DNA from: Chryseomicrobium excrementi
Lineage (GTDB): Bacteria; Bacillota; Bacilli; Bacillales_A; Planococcaceae
Direction: 5' to 3'
DNA length: 64,000 bases
Assembly: GCF_002798305.1 (NCBI RefSeq)
Contig: NZ_PCGR01000002.1
Location: forward strand, 1 to 64,000
Shown: in pieces, positions 1-7,324 of the stretch
How the letters are laid out: each line of letters opens with the position of its first letter
Position numbering within the stretch: the stretch's first letter is position 1
Position numbers and translations under genes: made by a program
The notes under the pieces: model-generated
Told to the model about the DNA's origin: nothing
What the model saw: the letters and a program-made list of their open reading frames with translations, nothing else
Databases searched by the model: none

Positions 1-44
1 CGACGTGTGGAGCTGACGAATACTAATCGATCGAGGACTTAACC
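1..44 (+). rRNA. rrl: 23S ribosomal RNA, 3' end only
   Basis: The first ~44 bases match the conserved 3' terminus of Bacillales 23S rRNA (the block around CTGACGAATACTAATCGATC followed by GAGGACTTAACC). The rest of the gene lies to the left of the window. It is followed after about 47 bases by a 5S gene in the same direction, as in a standard 16S-23S-5S operon. The exact last base is estimated. Confidence 0.93.
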
Positions 45-90
45 AAAAAGATCAATGAAGTTCTATCCAGTTTTGAGCGAACAGGCTCAT

Positions 91-207
91 GTCCAGTGAT
101 GATGGCGAAGAGGTCACACCCGTTCCCATACCGAACACGGAAGTTAAGCTCTTCAGCGCCGATGGTAGTTGGGGGTCTCCCCCTGTGAGAGTAGGACGTC
201 GCTGGGC
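91..207 (+). rRNA. rrf: 5S ribosomal RNA
   Basis: A complete ~117-nt 5S rRNA. The ends pair (CCAGTGA with TCGCTGG) and the universally conserved CCGAACACGGAAGTTAAGC block is present at about 141-159. It is the last gene of the rRNA operon entering from the left and is followed at once by a factor-independent terminator. Confidence 0.95.
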
Positions 208-213
208 AACACG

Positions 214-245
214 AAGGTCATCCCGAGAGGGATGGCCTTTTTTGT
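214..245 (+). terminator. rRNA operon terminator
   Basis: Hairpin with arms AAGGTCATCCC and GGGATGGCCTT around a GAGA loop, directly followed by a T run. It ends the rRNA operon. Confidence 0.93.
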
Positions 246-260
246 ATGCTTAGATGCGCA

Positions 261-368
261 GGACGCCGCTCAAGAAATTTCATAAAGATCAGGCGTCCTA
301 ATTGAGGCGTACTTTGCCTCGGTTGGGATGAATGATCTTTATGTGGATTTCTGGCGTCCGGAGCTCGA
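261..368 (+). repeat. Structured inverted-repeat element, copy A
   Basis: A ~98-bp imperfect palindrome. The outer arms are GACGCC (262-267) and GGCGTC (353-358). A 5-nt bulge on the left arm follows, then AGAAAT pairing with ATTTCT, a 3x4 internal loop, and a 10-bp stem (282-291 with 333-342). The apical hairpin is GAGGC...GCCTC (304-320). A conserved tail ending CTCGAT follows. The same architecture recurs at 41836-41943 with compensatory changes in the stem. It lies just downstream of the rRNA terminator. GGACGCC (261-267) could alternatively pair with GGCGTCC at 292-298, giving a competing fold. No coding potential is visible. Confidence 0.75.
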
Positions 369-469
369 TACCATCGTTGATGCGAAAGGAAAGTCCTTTA
401 ATGGTGGAAGGGCCTTTCTAGCAAGAGCATATGTAGTGGAAACGACTGGTACAGATGCTTCCATGCAGG

Positions 470-556
470 TCTCGACGAAAAAGCGTCATCTGCCGACGTA
501 AAATCAACATCTGCCTCCGATTCAGACCAATCTGCCGACGATTCGCACCAAAGCAG
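470..556. repeat. Degenerate 21-bp tandem array A
   Basis: About four units with a 21-bp period. TGCC recurs at 491, 512 and 533, and CGACG at 473 and 494. The unit core is roughly ATCTGCCGACG followed by a variable half. On the minus strand one frame reads as a heptad-like peptide with RRQ every seven residues, which makes a spurious 60-codon ORF (418-600). It stands in the otherwise empty gap between the rRNA operon and ytvA. Confidence 0.75.
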
Positions 557-862
557 CAATCGCTGGCCCCACTTTTTAGATCACCGCAAGTTTTTTCCAT
601 AGCCGAACAATGAAAAATTCCCTCAAATGAATGAATTCCTCAAACCCGTCCTTTCTAGAAAGTCCTTAAGTAGTAAAGCCGTGCCTAGAAACTTGATAAA
701 TCTCTTCGTCGATTCAAATAGAAAAGCCTACATCTCAAGATGCAAGCAGATTTACTAATTATTTCGCTCATATTAATTAAATGCTATTCTTTACGAGTAG
801 TTAAAATGTGAGCAAGAGACTACTAATCTGTTCATATTTAATGACGACAGAGTATAAATTTG
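557..862. other. Intergenic stretch without recognisable features
   Basis: About 300 bases between array A and the end of ytvA. I see an AT-rich stretch, a small TTTCTAGAAA palindrome near 649-658 and a weak AGTAGT/ACTACT inverted repeat, but no gene, clear terminator or RNA motif. ytvA has no convincing terminator here. Confidence 0.5.
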
Positions 863-1639
863 TTAAAGAGTTTCTAAATAGGCAAGAGCCTGCTCCACAG
901 ATGAAAACGTGGTAAATGAATTTTCCTGTTGAGATGTTGTAACTAATTGAATAGCGGTTTTAGGGGTAATGCCTGTTACGAGCAGGTGGCTACCCATCAA
1001 ACGTAAGACATCTTGAATCATTAATAAATCGTGGTGGAAAAATTCTTCTTCCCAAATAGCACCGGTGATATCAACAATCACATGGAAAGTGGAAGTTTTT
1101 TGAACATAGGAACTCAATTTTGAGATCAACACCTGAAATCGCTCTTTGTTCATTTTTCCTACTAAAGCTAAAATACTAGTTGTTTCATTTAGAGGAATGA
1201 TAGGGAGGAGTTGATTTGTAATTTCTTTTTCTTTCTCATTAAGTAGGGCGCGCTGCTCTATTTCTTTTGTGATATCGTGCTGAGAGCTCATAAAGAAGAG
1301 TGTGTTCCCAATGTGAATGGGTTCTATATGAAGTCGATTCCAAAAGGTAGTGCCGTCTTTACGATAGTTTTGCAGGGTGGCAGTGACTTCCTTCTGTTGC
1401 TCAATAGCATTTCTCAAGAGGTTTACAGTGTAGGTATCTGTTTTTGCCCCTTGCAAAAATCGGCAGTTTCTTCCTAGTATCTCAGAAGATTCATAGCCAG
1501 TGAGTTCAAGAAAAAACTTATTGGTATAAATAATAGGATTGTCTGGTTGGTTAGGATCTGTGATAACATTGGCAATTTGACTGCTGTTTAAGAGTGCTTC
1601 AAATAACTGATTTTGAGTTGTTTGATCTAACTGATTCAT
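863..1639 (-). CDS. ytvA: Blue-light photoreceptor YtvA (LOV-STAS)
   Basis: A 258-residue protein, matching the length of B. subtilis YtvA/PfyP. Residues ~15-125 form a LOV-type PAS domain. The signature GRNCRFLQG carries the flavin-adduct cysteine (Cys59). Residues ~145-258 form a STAS domain (VDITGA motif) of the type that joins the stressosome. In the known family, blue light forms an FMN-cysteinyl adduct and activates the SigB general stress response. ATG is preceded by GTGGAG. It is divergent from the rRNA operon and next to csbD, whose homologues are SigB-dependent. An RsbR paralogue at 36388 gives it a plausible stressosome partner. Identification is firm; function is inferred from the family. 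Confidence 0.92.
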   Translation of the reverse strand: MNQLDQTTQNQLFEALLNSSQIANVITDPNQPDNPIIYTNKFFLELTGYESSEILGRNCRFLQGAKTDTYTVNLLRNAIEQQKEVTATLQNYRKDGTTFWNRLHIEPIHIGNTLFFMSSQHDITKEIEQRALLNEKEKEITNQLLPIIPLNETTSILALVGKMNKERFQVLISKLSSYVQKTSTFHVIVDITGAIWEEEFFHHDLLMIQDVLRLMGSHLLVTGITPKTAIQLVTTSQQENSFTTFSSVEQALAYLETL

Positions 1640-1724
1640 GTTCTGAACTCCACTTCTAAAAAAGTATCTTATCTCGTCTCTCTAGTTTATTGTACTGTAT
1701 CTATTACAGTTTAAAGTTGAAAAA

Positions 1725-1754
1725 ACTTAGAAATCTATTGATCTCTAAGTTTTT
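1725..1754 (-). terminator. Terminator downstream of csbD
   Basis: Hairpin ACTTAGA / TCTAAGT flanked by an A run on one side and a T run on the other, so it can act in both directions. It lies just after the csbD stop and upstream of ytvA. Confidence 0.7.
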
Positions 1755-1761
1755 AACTTTA

Positions 1762-1962
1762 TTAACGACGATCTTTCGTCAAGTCCTCAAAGTTTTGTTG
1801 TACTTGTCCAGCCTTTTCCTGAACATTTCCTTTAAGTTGCTCTTTTTTTCCTTCGCGTTCTAGCGATTTGTTATCTGTAGCATCGCCAATTGTTTCTTTC
1901 ACTTTACCAGAAACTTTCTCTAGTTTGCCTTCTACTTTATTCGAAAATCCGTCTTTTGCCAT
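1762..1962 (-). CDS. csbD: CsbD family stress protein
   Basis: A 66-residue, highly charged protein starting MAKDGFSNKVEGKLEKVSGK, with the CsbD family pattern of KVEGK...K.KE.IGDATDN...EGK..Q.KG. The ATG at 1962 is chosen because AAGGAGG lies just upstream. The longer frame beginning at 2049 has no ribosome site and runs through the promoter. CsbD proteins are small general-stress proteins of unknown biochemical role, and csbD of B. subtilis is under SigB. A good SigB-type promoter is visible upstream here too (2006-2030). Confidence 0.9.
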   Translation of the reverse strand: MAKDGFSNKVEGKLEKVSGKVKETIGDATDNKSLEREGKKEQLKGNVQEKAGQVQQNFEDLTKDRR

Positions 1963-2005
1963 TATAAATTCCTCCTTTATTTTTCTTACTAGTTCTAGAA
2001 TTAAA

Positions 2006-2030
2006 ATACCCCACTCTCTTAGAATCAAAC
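2006..2030 (-). promoter_or_regulatory. SigB-type promoter of csbD
   Basis: On the minus strand GTTTGA, a 13-base spacer and GGGTAT match the Bacillales SigB consensus (GTTTAA, 12-15, GGGTAT). It sits about 44 bases upstream of the csbD ATG, which fits the known SigB control of this family. Confidence 0.75.
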
Positions 2031-2064
2031 AATAGTGGGATTTGTGCATATTCTTGATGTATTA

Positions 2065-2090
2065 TGAAACGCTCGCTTTTAATAAACGTA
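2065..2090 (+). promoter_or_regulatory. ECF sigma-type promoter of the yxlEFG-like operon
   Basis: TGAAAC (2065-2070), a 16-base spacer and CGTA (2087-2090) match exactly the B. subtilis SigW-class ECF consensus. The ATG of the following operon lies 35 bases downstream. A poorer SigA-like reading (TTGATG...TTTAAT) overlaps it. Confidence 0.65.
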
Positions 2091-2124
2091 CTAAGTAGTA
2101 GACTGTAGAAAAGGAGGAATTGCT

Positions 2125-2328
2125 ATGGAAGCAGCATTAACAGATATTCCGTGGGCATTGGTTGCCCCAATTATTCTTCTTCAATTCATATTATTACTAG
2201 TTGCACTTATTGATTTAGTTCGTATTCCAGCGACCAATGGACCGAAGTGGTTGTGGGCTCTGATTATTGTCTTTGGAAACATCATTGGGCCCATCGTGTA
2301 TTTCATCGTAGGGAGGAGAACTCAATGA
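2125..2328 (+). CDS. Small membrane protein, YxlE/PLDNc_N type
   Basis: A 67-residue protein with two hydrophobic segments (~8-30 and ~42-60) and the pattern DLVRIPATNGPKWLWALIIV...GPIVYFIVGRR. That pattern is typical of the phospholipase D-nuclease N-terminal (PLDNc_N) family. B. subtilis YxlE is a member, encoded with an ABC transporter (YxlFG) and acting negatively on ECF factor SigY. The same order, small protein then ATPase then permease, is seen here. The ribosome site AAGGAGG is 8 bases from ATG, and the stop overlaps the next start (ATGA). No sigY, yxlC or yxlD gene is in the window. The role is inferred from synteny. Confidence 0.75.
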   Translation: MEAALTDIPWALVAPIILLQFILLLVALIDLVRIPATNGPKWLWALIIVFGNIIGPIVYFIVGRRTQ

Positions 2329-3227
2329 GCGGATTGATTTATGTGGAAGGCTTAACTAAAAGGTTTGGGAACGAGACCGTTGTGGATGATGTGACGTTCA
2401 CACTTGAGCCCAACACGGCTACAGCTCTTATCGGCCCGAATGGTGCAGGGAAGACGACCACCTTATCGATGCTAACCCATTTGCTTGAACCGACTTCAGG
2501 CATGGTTGTAGTAAATGGAAAAGCGAATCAAGACTTTCGCAACAAGATTGGATTCTTATCGCAATATCCTAAATTTTATGGCTGGATGAACCCTCTCGAG
2601 TATTTGGAGATGGCTGCTCGTTTAAGTGGAGTTGAGGCAAAATCAGCACGTCATGAGTCTGAAAAGGCGCTTGACTTCGTAGGACTTGGGGATGCGAAGA
2701 AAAAGAAGATTGGTGGGTTTTCTGGAGGGATGAGGCAACGTCTGGGCTTGGCTCAAGCTATAGTACATAAGCCGACTTTCTTGTTTTTAGACGAGCCTGT
2801 CTCAGCGCTAGATCCTTTAGGACGTCGCGAGCTTCTAAACTTGATCAAAGAACTACAACACAAAACGACAATTCTTTACTCTACTCATATTTTAAACGAT
2901 GCAGAAGAGATGACCGATCAGTTGCTGTTTTTAAGAAAAGGGAAATTGATTGAACAAGGATCTCTAACAGATATTCAGCAAAAGTACGAAGAAGCGCATT
3001 ATGAAGTACATTTTGCATCTGTTGAAGATGCGGCACAGTTTGTTGACGCATCACCACTTCCTGCTCACCAAGAGAACGAACAGGTCTATATCTCGATTAA
3101 TGAGGAGCAGCCGGCGATGCAACAAGTGCTTGAAAGCATTGTACATTCGGGTCTTCCTGTTAATAAGGTCGAGCGCGCTCGTGCGTCTCTTGAACAAATC
3201 TTCTTAAAGGTGGTGAATGGCAAATGA
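2325..3227 (+). CDS. ABC transporter ATP-binding protein (YxlF-like)
   Basis: A 300-residue ABC ATPase. The Walker A motif is GPNGAGKT (residues 37-44), followed by a Q-loop around FLSQYP, the signature SGGMRQRLGLA, Walker B FLFLDEPVSALD and the H-loop STHIL. The C-terminal ~80 residues are the variable tail common in ABC-2 drug and peptide exporters. ATG at 2325 overlaps the preceding stop, and the gene overlaps the permease start by four bases, so the three genes are translationally coupled. It most likely energises the 3224-4006 permease. The substrate is unknown. Confidence 0.88.
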   Translation: MSGLIYVEGLTKRFGNETVVDDVTFTLEPNTATALIGPNGAGKTTTLSMLTHLLEPTSGMVVVNGKANQDFRNKIGFLSQYPKFYGWMNPLEYLEMAARLSGVEAKSARHESEKALDFVGLGDAKKKKIGGFSGGMRQRLGLAQAIVHKPTFLFLDEPVSALDPLGRRELLNLIKELQHKTTILYSTHILNDAEEMTDQLLFLRKGKLIEQGSLTDIQQKYEEAHYEVHFASVEDAAQFVDASPLPAHQENEQVYISINEEQPAMQQVLESIVHSGLPVNKVERARASLEQIFLKVVNGK

Positions 3228-4006
3228 GTCAGTTCACTGTCCTCTTTCAAAAAGAATGGAAAGAAAGTGTGCGCAGTTTAAAGTGGGTATGGATTCCAAT
3301 CGTCTTTATTCTGTTAGGGATTATGGAACCCATCACGACATACTTCTTGCCACAAATATTAGAGTCTGCTGGCAATATGCCAGACGGAGCGGTGTTTCAG
3401 TTACCTGAGATGACACCTGGACAGATTTTTGGTTCAGCATTAGGTCAATATCAATTCATTGGCATGCTGATTATCGCGTTTGCTTTTTCAGGACTTGTAG
3501 CCAAAGAGAGGAAGAACGGGACTGCAGCGTTTCTTTATGTGCGTCCGCTTTCCTACAGTTCTTATATTTTAAGCAAATGGAGCAATAGTTTGCTTCTTCT
3601 ACTTGCAAGCTTTGTTGTTGGTATCAGTGCAAGTGCGTATTACATTCATCTACTATTTGGTGAATTTTCTCTCGCTAAGTTTTTTGGCATGATCGGGATC
3701 TATTCGCTATGGATTGTCGTCGCATTAAGTATGACACTGCTGATGAGTGCACTATTCTCGCCAGGGATTGCCACAGCGTTGTCCATCTTCTTGATTGTAT
3801 TCTTCCCGATGATTGATGGATTGATCCTTCGTTATTGGCCGTGGACACCTTGGAAACTGTATTCGTACGCAGCGATGTTGATGGCAGGAGATGCGCCTAA
3901 CGCCGATCTTTGGTGGACTATAGCTATTGCTGTACTTTTAGTGATTGTTTGCGTTACGCTGTCTATACTAATTGCAAAGAAGCGAGCAGCAAAAGTCACG
4001 TTGTGA
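3224..4006 (+). CDS. ABC-2 type transporter permease (YxlG-like)
   Basis: A 260-residue integral membrane protein with about six hydrophobic segments and an N-terminal cytoplasmic helix (FQKEWKESVRSLKW) typical of ABC-2 permeases. The motif GLVAKERKNGTAAFLYVRPLSY is characteristic of the NatB/YxlG-like group. It overlaps the ATPase gene by ATGA. With the small PLDNc_N protein it forms an operon resembling yxlEFG of B. subtilis, and it is probably expressed from the ECF-type promoter at 2065. Confidence 0.85.
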   Translation: MSQFTVLFQKEWKESVRSLKWVWIPIVFILLGIMEPITTYFLPQILESAGNMPDGAVFQLPEMTPGQIFGSALGQYQFIGMLIIAFAFSGLVAKERKNGTAAFLYVRPLSYSSYILSKWSNSLLLLLASFVVGISASAYYIHLLFGEFSLAKFFGMIGIYSLWIVVALSMTLLMSALFSPGIATALSIFLIVFFPMIDGLILRYWPWTPWKLYSYAAMLMAGDAPNADLWWTIAIAVLLVIVCVTLSILIAKKRAAKVTL

Positions 4007-4015
4007 GGTGGGCAT

Positions 4016-4732
4016 ATGGAGCAAGCAGCTAAAGAACGAAACTCGGACCGATTCATTTCAGCTTATAACCGAATCGATCAAGAAATGAAAGAACTGTCTG
4101 GAGCCAAAGAACATCATTCATTCTTTCGACTGATTGATATGGCTAAAAAGAAAAGTGCTGTCATCCGGAGATACGAGGCGGATCTTCGAGAATATGGAGA
4201 CCTTCGAAATGCCATCGTTCATCACCGGACATCTACTGAGTATGTTATTGCAGAGCCACATGACGATGTAGTGGCGAAGATGGAAGAAATCGAACAGGCA
4301 CTCATGCATCCAAATTCGGTCGGCGAGATATTTCGGCGAGATGTATTGACGTTTCAACTCGGAGATTCGTTGAGTTATGCATTAAAGATCATTCGAGAGA
4401 AAAAATTTAACCAGTTTCCGGTCTATCTAGGTTCTGAGTTCAAAGGACTTGTAACACCTGTCGGAATTACTGCCTTTTTGGCCAGTAACTTGCGTGAAGA
4501 TACGATTTCACTACGAAAAACGACATTAGAAGACATTCTCGTCCACGAAAACAAACGAGACAATCATCGTTTCATTAGTGGAGATACATCGGCTTACGTG
4601 GCAGAAGAGATGTTCAAGACCGAATTGACACGAGGTCATCGTCTAGAAGCACTGTTAATCACGGAAGATGGGGCGGCATCGAGCGATTTACTCGGAATTG
4701 TGACACCGTTTGATATTTTAAAACTGAACTAA
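4016..4732 (+). CDS. CBS-pair protein with HEPN-like N-terminal region
   Basis: A 238-residue soluble protein. Residues ~100-155 and ~175-238 look like two CBS motifs (VGEIFRRDV...FPVYLGSEFKGLVTP; VAEEMF...ALLITEDG...LLGIVTPFDIL), which usually bind adenine nucleotides and regulate an attached domain. The N-terminal ~95 residues are helical and contain LRNAIVHHR. Here R64-N65...H69 fits the Rx4-6H pattern of HEPN RNases and HEPN-like folds. Ribosome site GAGGTGGG; the start is 9 bases after the permease stop, so it may belong to the same operon. I do not recognise a characterised homologue. RNase activity is speculative; the CBS call is firmer. Confidence 0.72.
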   Translation: MEQAAKERNSDRFISAYNRIDQEMKELSGAKEHHSFFRLIDMAKKKSAVIRRYEADLREYGDLRNAIVHHRTSTEYVIAEPHDDVVAKMEEIEQALMHPNSVGEIFRRDVLTFQLGDSLSYALKIIREKKFNQFPVYLGSEFKGLVTPVGITAFLASNLREDTISLRKTTLEDILVHENKRDNHRFISGDTSAYVAEEMFKTELTRGHRLEALLITEDGAASSDLLGIVTPFDILKLN

Positions 4733-4733
4733 C

Positions 4734-4749
4734 TATTTCCCGGGAAATA
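4734..4749. promoter_or_regulatory. Perfect 16-bp palindrome upstream of the phosphoesterase gene
   Basis: TATTTCCCGGGAAATA is a loop-less perfect palindrome between the CBS gene stop and the next ATG at 4769. Without a loop it is more likely a protein-binding site than a terminator. Its ligand is unknown. Confidence 0.4.
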
Positions 4750-4768
4750 ATTCAACAAGGATTGACAT

Positions 4769-5572
4769 ATGAAAAAACTTTTAGGATTTGTAGCGATTGT
4801 TGTCGCTTTCGTCATTATCACCTATATCGGAAATACTACTATAGCGGTGACCCAGCAGGAGATTCGCCTCCCAGGGCTTCCAGAGGAGCTAGAAGGTCTT
4901 CGAGTAGTACAAATATCTGACCTTCACGACGCCACATTTGGTGAAGCGCAGCAGGAACTGATTGCTAAAGTCGCTAAACAAGAGCCGGATCTAATTTTTA
5001 TTACAGGCGATATTGTCGACAGCAATCGCTACAACCTAAAGCAAAGCCTTGAAGTAGTTGAAGGCTTTGTGGAACTGGCACCTGTCTATTATGTGACAGG
5101 CAATCATGAAATTGCGACAGGGAAGGTCGATCAAATTAAATCAAGCCTTTCACAGCTTGGTGTGACGGTGCTCTCCAATGAAGTAGAGGCCGTAACACTC
5201 GAAGGGCAGACCATCGAGATTTTCGGCATCGATGACCCATTGAACGGGATTTCCGTCACAGACGCGCTTGCAAAACATCCGCGAACGGAATTCCCGCGTC
5301 TTACACTGTCTCACAGGCCTGAAGTCTTTGAAGAGTATGTGATGAATGGGGAGAGCCTGGTGTTCACAGGACACGCCCACGGAGGACAAATCAGAATCCC
5401 CGGTCTTGGCGGACTCATTGCTCCAGGACAAGGATTTTTCCCGCAATATACAGCGGGTGTGTATGAAGAGGGAGAGACACAGATGATTGTAAGTCGCGGC
5501 TTAGGAAATAGCTTATTTCCCGTACGCATCTTCAACCGCCCGGAAATCGTTACGGTTACTTTAACTCCATGA
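4769..5572 (+). CDS. Membrane-anchored metallophosphoesterase (YkuE/YaeI-like)
   Basis: A 267-residue calcineurin-type phosphoesterase. An N-terminal hydrophobic helix (residues ~4-22) should anchor it to the membrane, followed by the metal-ligand blocks QISDLHD, ITGDIVD, VTGNHE, and FTGHAHGGQIRIPG near the C terminus. The layout matches YkuE of B. subtilis and YaeI of E. coli. The native substrate of such proteins is unclear; lipid-linked phosphoesters are one possibility. It ends in a shared bidirectional terminator facing desR. Confidence 0.88.
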   Translation: MKKLLGFVAIVVAFVIITYIGNTTIAVTQQEIRLPGLPEELEGLRVVQISDLHDATFGEAQQELIAKVAKQEPDLIFITGDIVDSNRYNLKQSLEVVEGFVELAPVYYVTGNHEIATGKVDQIKSSLSQLGVTVLSNEVEAVTLEGQTIEIFGIDDPLNGISVTDALAKHPRTEFPRLTLSHRPEVFEEYVMNGESLVFTGHAHGGQIRIPGLGGLIAPGQGFFPQYTAGVYEEGETQMIVSRGLGNSLFPVRIFNRPEIVTVTLTP

Positions 5573-5574
5573 CA

Positions 5575-5603
5575 AAAGGCTGGTCACTTGTACCAGCCTT
5601 TTT
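5575..5603. terminator. Bidirectional terminator between phosphoesterase and desR
   Basis: Arms AAAGGCTGG and CCAGCCTTT followed by a T run. It overlaps the last codons of desR on the other strand. Confidence 0.85.
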
Positions 5604-6183
5604 CTTTTGCTTTGGAGATGGCTTCAATGCGATTGCTCACTTGAAGTTTGTCCAAAATTACGGATATGTAGTTGCGTACGGTCCCTGATGATAGAAACAA
5701 CACAGAAGAAATCTCCTTTGAGCTTTTTCCTTCTGCCATCAGCTCCATAATTTGCAGTTCCCTCTCAGTCAAAGGATTTGGCGCATCAAATGCCAGCTCC
5801 ATCAGCTCCGGAGAGTACATTTTGCGTCCTCCAAGAATGGAGCGGATTGCATAGGCAAGCTCTTCACTAGGGCTGTCCTTGATCAAATAGCCATCAACTT
5901 CTGCCTGACGAGCTTTCTCAAAGTAGCCAGAGCGCGCAAACGTCGTCAGAATCAACACTTTGCAGGGATGGTCCTTCAGTTTTTCTGCAAGTTCAAGCCC
6001 CGTCAAGTTAGGCATCTCAATGTCCGTGATACAAATATCTGGAGACAAGTCTTCTACTAGTTGTAACGCCTCTTCGCCGTCCCTCGCAAGGCCCACGACT
6101 TCCATATCCTCTTCAAGTTCTAACAGGGAGCCTAGAGCACCGAGCAGCATGCGCTGGTCTTCGGCAAGTACAATCCGTATCAT
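5584..6183 (-). CDS. desR: Response regulator DesR
   Basis: 199 residues, the same length as B. subtilis DesR. The receiver domain (1-120) has phosphoacceptor Asp54 in CITDIEMPNLTG. The LuxR/NarL helix-turn-helix (~135-199) has LTERELQIMELMAEGKSSKEI. In the known system phosphorylated DesR activates des transcription at low temperature. Its start overlaps the desK stop (ATGA), and it is the last gene of a des-desK-desR cluster. A dyad fitting a DesR site lies upstream of des (8525-8540). Confidence 0.93.
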   Translation of the reverse strand: MIRIVLAEDQRMLLGALGSLLELEEDMEVVGLARDGEEALQLVEDLSPDICITDIEMPNLTGLELAEKLKDHPCKVLILTTFARSGYFEKARQAEVDGYLIKDSPSEELAYAIRSILGGRKMYSPELMELAFDAPNPLTERELQIMELMAEGKSSKEISSVLFLSSGTVRNYISVILDKLQVSNRIEAISKAKEKGWYK

Positions 6184-7310
6184 AACGATTCATCCTTTCT
6201 CTGTGGGGCTACGTGAGGAACGGCAATCGTCAGACGCGTTCCGCTGTGCTGTTCCACCGTGAGCGAGCCGTTGACAAATTCAATTCGTTCGCGCATACCC
6301 GCAAGTCCATTTCCTTCAATATAACTTCTGGTTTCATCGCCAATCCCATCATCTTCCACTTGAAGCACAGTCAGTTGGGAGGCACTGTTTAAATTGACAC
6401 GGCAGTAAGAAGCCTGACTATGTTTGACAACGTTCGTCACAGCCTCTTTCAGTGCCATGCTCAAAATTGATTCAATCAGCAGAGGCAAATTATCGTTTAC
6501 ACGACCACCTTCACGAATAAACTGGATATCTGCCGCTTCCAGTAGTTGTGAGGCGGCCTCCACTTCGTCTTCAAAATGCACGGTACGGATTGTGGACACG
6601 AGCTCCCGAACTTCTTTTAAAGCAAGGCGAGACGTCTGCTGTACTTCTCTTAATTCTTTTTTTGCACGTTCAGGATCTTTGTCCATCAATTTAGACGCGA
6701 GTTCACTCTTCAAACCAATCAGAGACAGCTTCTGACCAAGCGTATCATGTAAGTCGCGAGCAATCCGCTGACGCTCTTCTATTACACTCATACGTGCAAT
6801 CTTCTCATGGGCATCTTCTAGCTCACCGGTCAAATAATCCTGACGAGCTTTAGAGAACGTTGCAAAAGGTAATAATACAATCCCAATCAAGCTGATGATC
6901 AAGAAGGGCAAGTAAGACATAAAGACATCAAATTCTAAGAAAAAGCCGAATACAACACTAAGAGTCACGGCAAGAATGTGAATTCCGTATAAGACGAAAA
7001 AGCGGGTCTTGCTTTCAATGAAGCCTATGAAAAACGATAAGAAAATACTCAGATAGACGTAGCCGAACAACAAGGTCATCGCGGAGGCTACTGCAATTTC
7101 CAGTAACACAGCCATATAAAACAGCGTTCCTTTTAAGAAAAACGAAAAACGATATAGTAAGAAAAATAAGCCAAGTAAACTAAGTCCAAGAACAATCTCT
7201 TCCCAGCCGGTAGAGCGGAATAAGAAGAAGAAAGGCAGGACACAAAACACGATCCAGGCATACAGACTGAGCCATGGAGACCGTGGGAACAGCTGATACC
7301 ATTTCGGCAT
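6180..7310 (-). CDS. desK: Thermosensor histidine kinase DesK
   Basis: 376 residues from the ATG at 7310, chosen for GGAGGTG nearby; an upstream in-frame ATG at 7358 overlaps a hairpin. About five transmembrane segments occupy residues ~10-150. A HisKA_3-type domain follows with RDLHDTLGQKLS and the phospho-His at residue 188, the position known in B. subtilis DesK. The HATPase region (~290-370) has DDGIGD and GNGLAGMRER. DesK senses membrane thickness and order and switches DesR on when the membrane stiffens. A terminator-like hairpin lies just upstream of its ribosome site. Confidence 0.93.
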   Translation of the reverse strand: MPKWYQLFPRSPWLSLYAWIVFCVLPFFFLFRSTGWEEIVLGLSLLGLFFLLYRFSFFLKGTLFYMAVLLEIAVASAMTLLFGYVYLSIFLSFFIGFIESKTRFFVLYGIHILAVTLSVVFGFFLEFDVFMSYLPFLIISLIGIVLLPFATFSKARQDYLTGELEDAHEKIARMSVIEERQRIARDLHDTLGQKLSLIGLKSELASKLMDKDPERAKKELREVQQTSRLALKEVRELVSTIRTVHFEDEVEAASQLLEAADIQFIREGGRVNDNLPLLIESILSMALKEAVTNVVKHSQASYCRVNLNSASQLTVLQVEDDGIGDETRSYIEGNGLAGMRERIEFVNGSLTVEQHSGTRLTIAVPHVAPQRKDESL

Positions 7311-7324
7311 GTGTCCACCTCCCA

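Noticed and set aside
418-600. 60-codon minus-strand ORF with RRQ repeats
   Set aside because: It is a translation of tandem array A; no ribosome site, seven-residue periodicity follows from the 21-bp DNA period.
1695-1711. ACTGTA-TCTAT-TACAGT dyad near ytvA as an operator
   Set aside because: Only six paired bases in AT-rich DNA next to a terminator; too weak to call.
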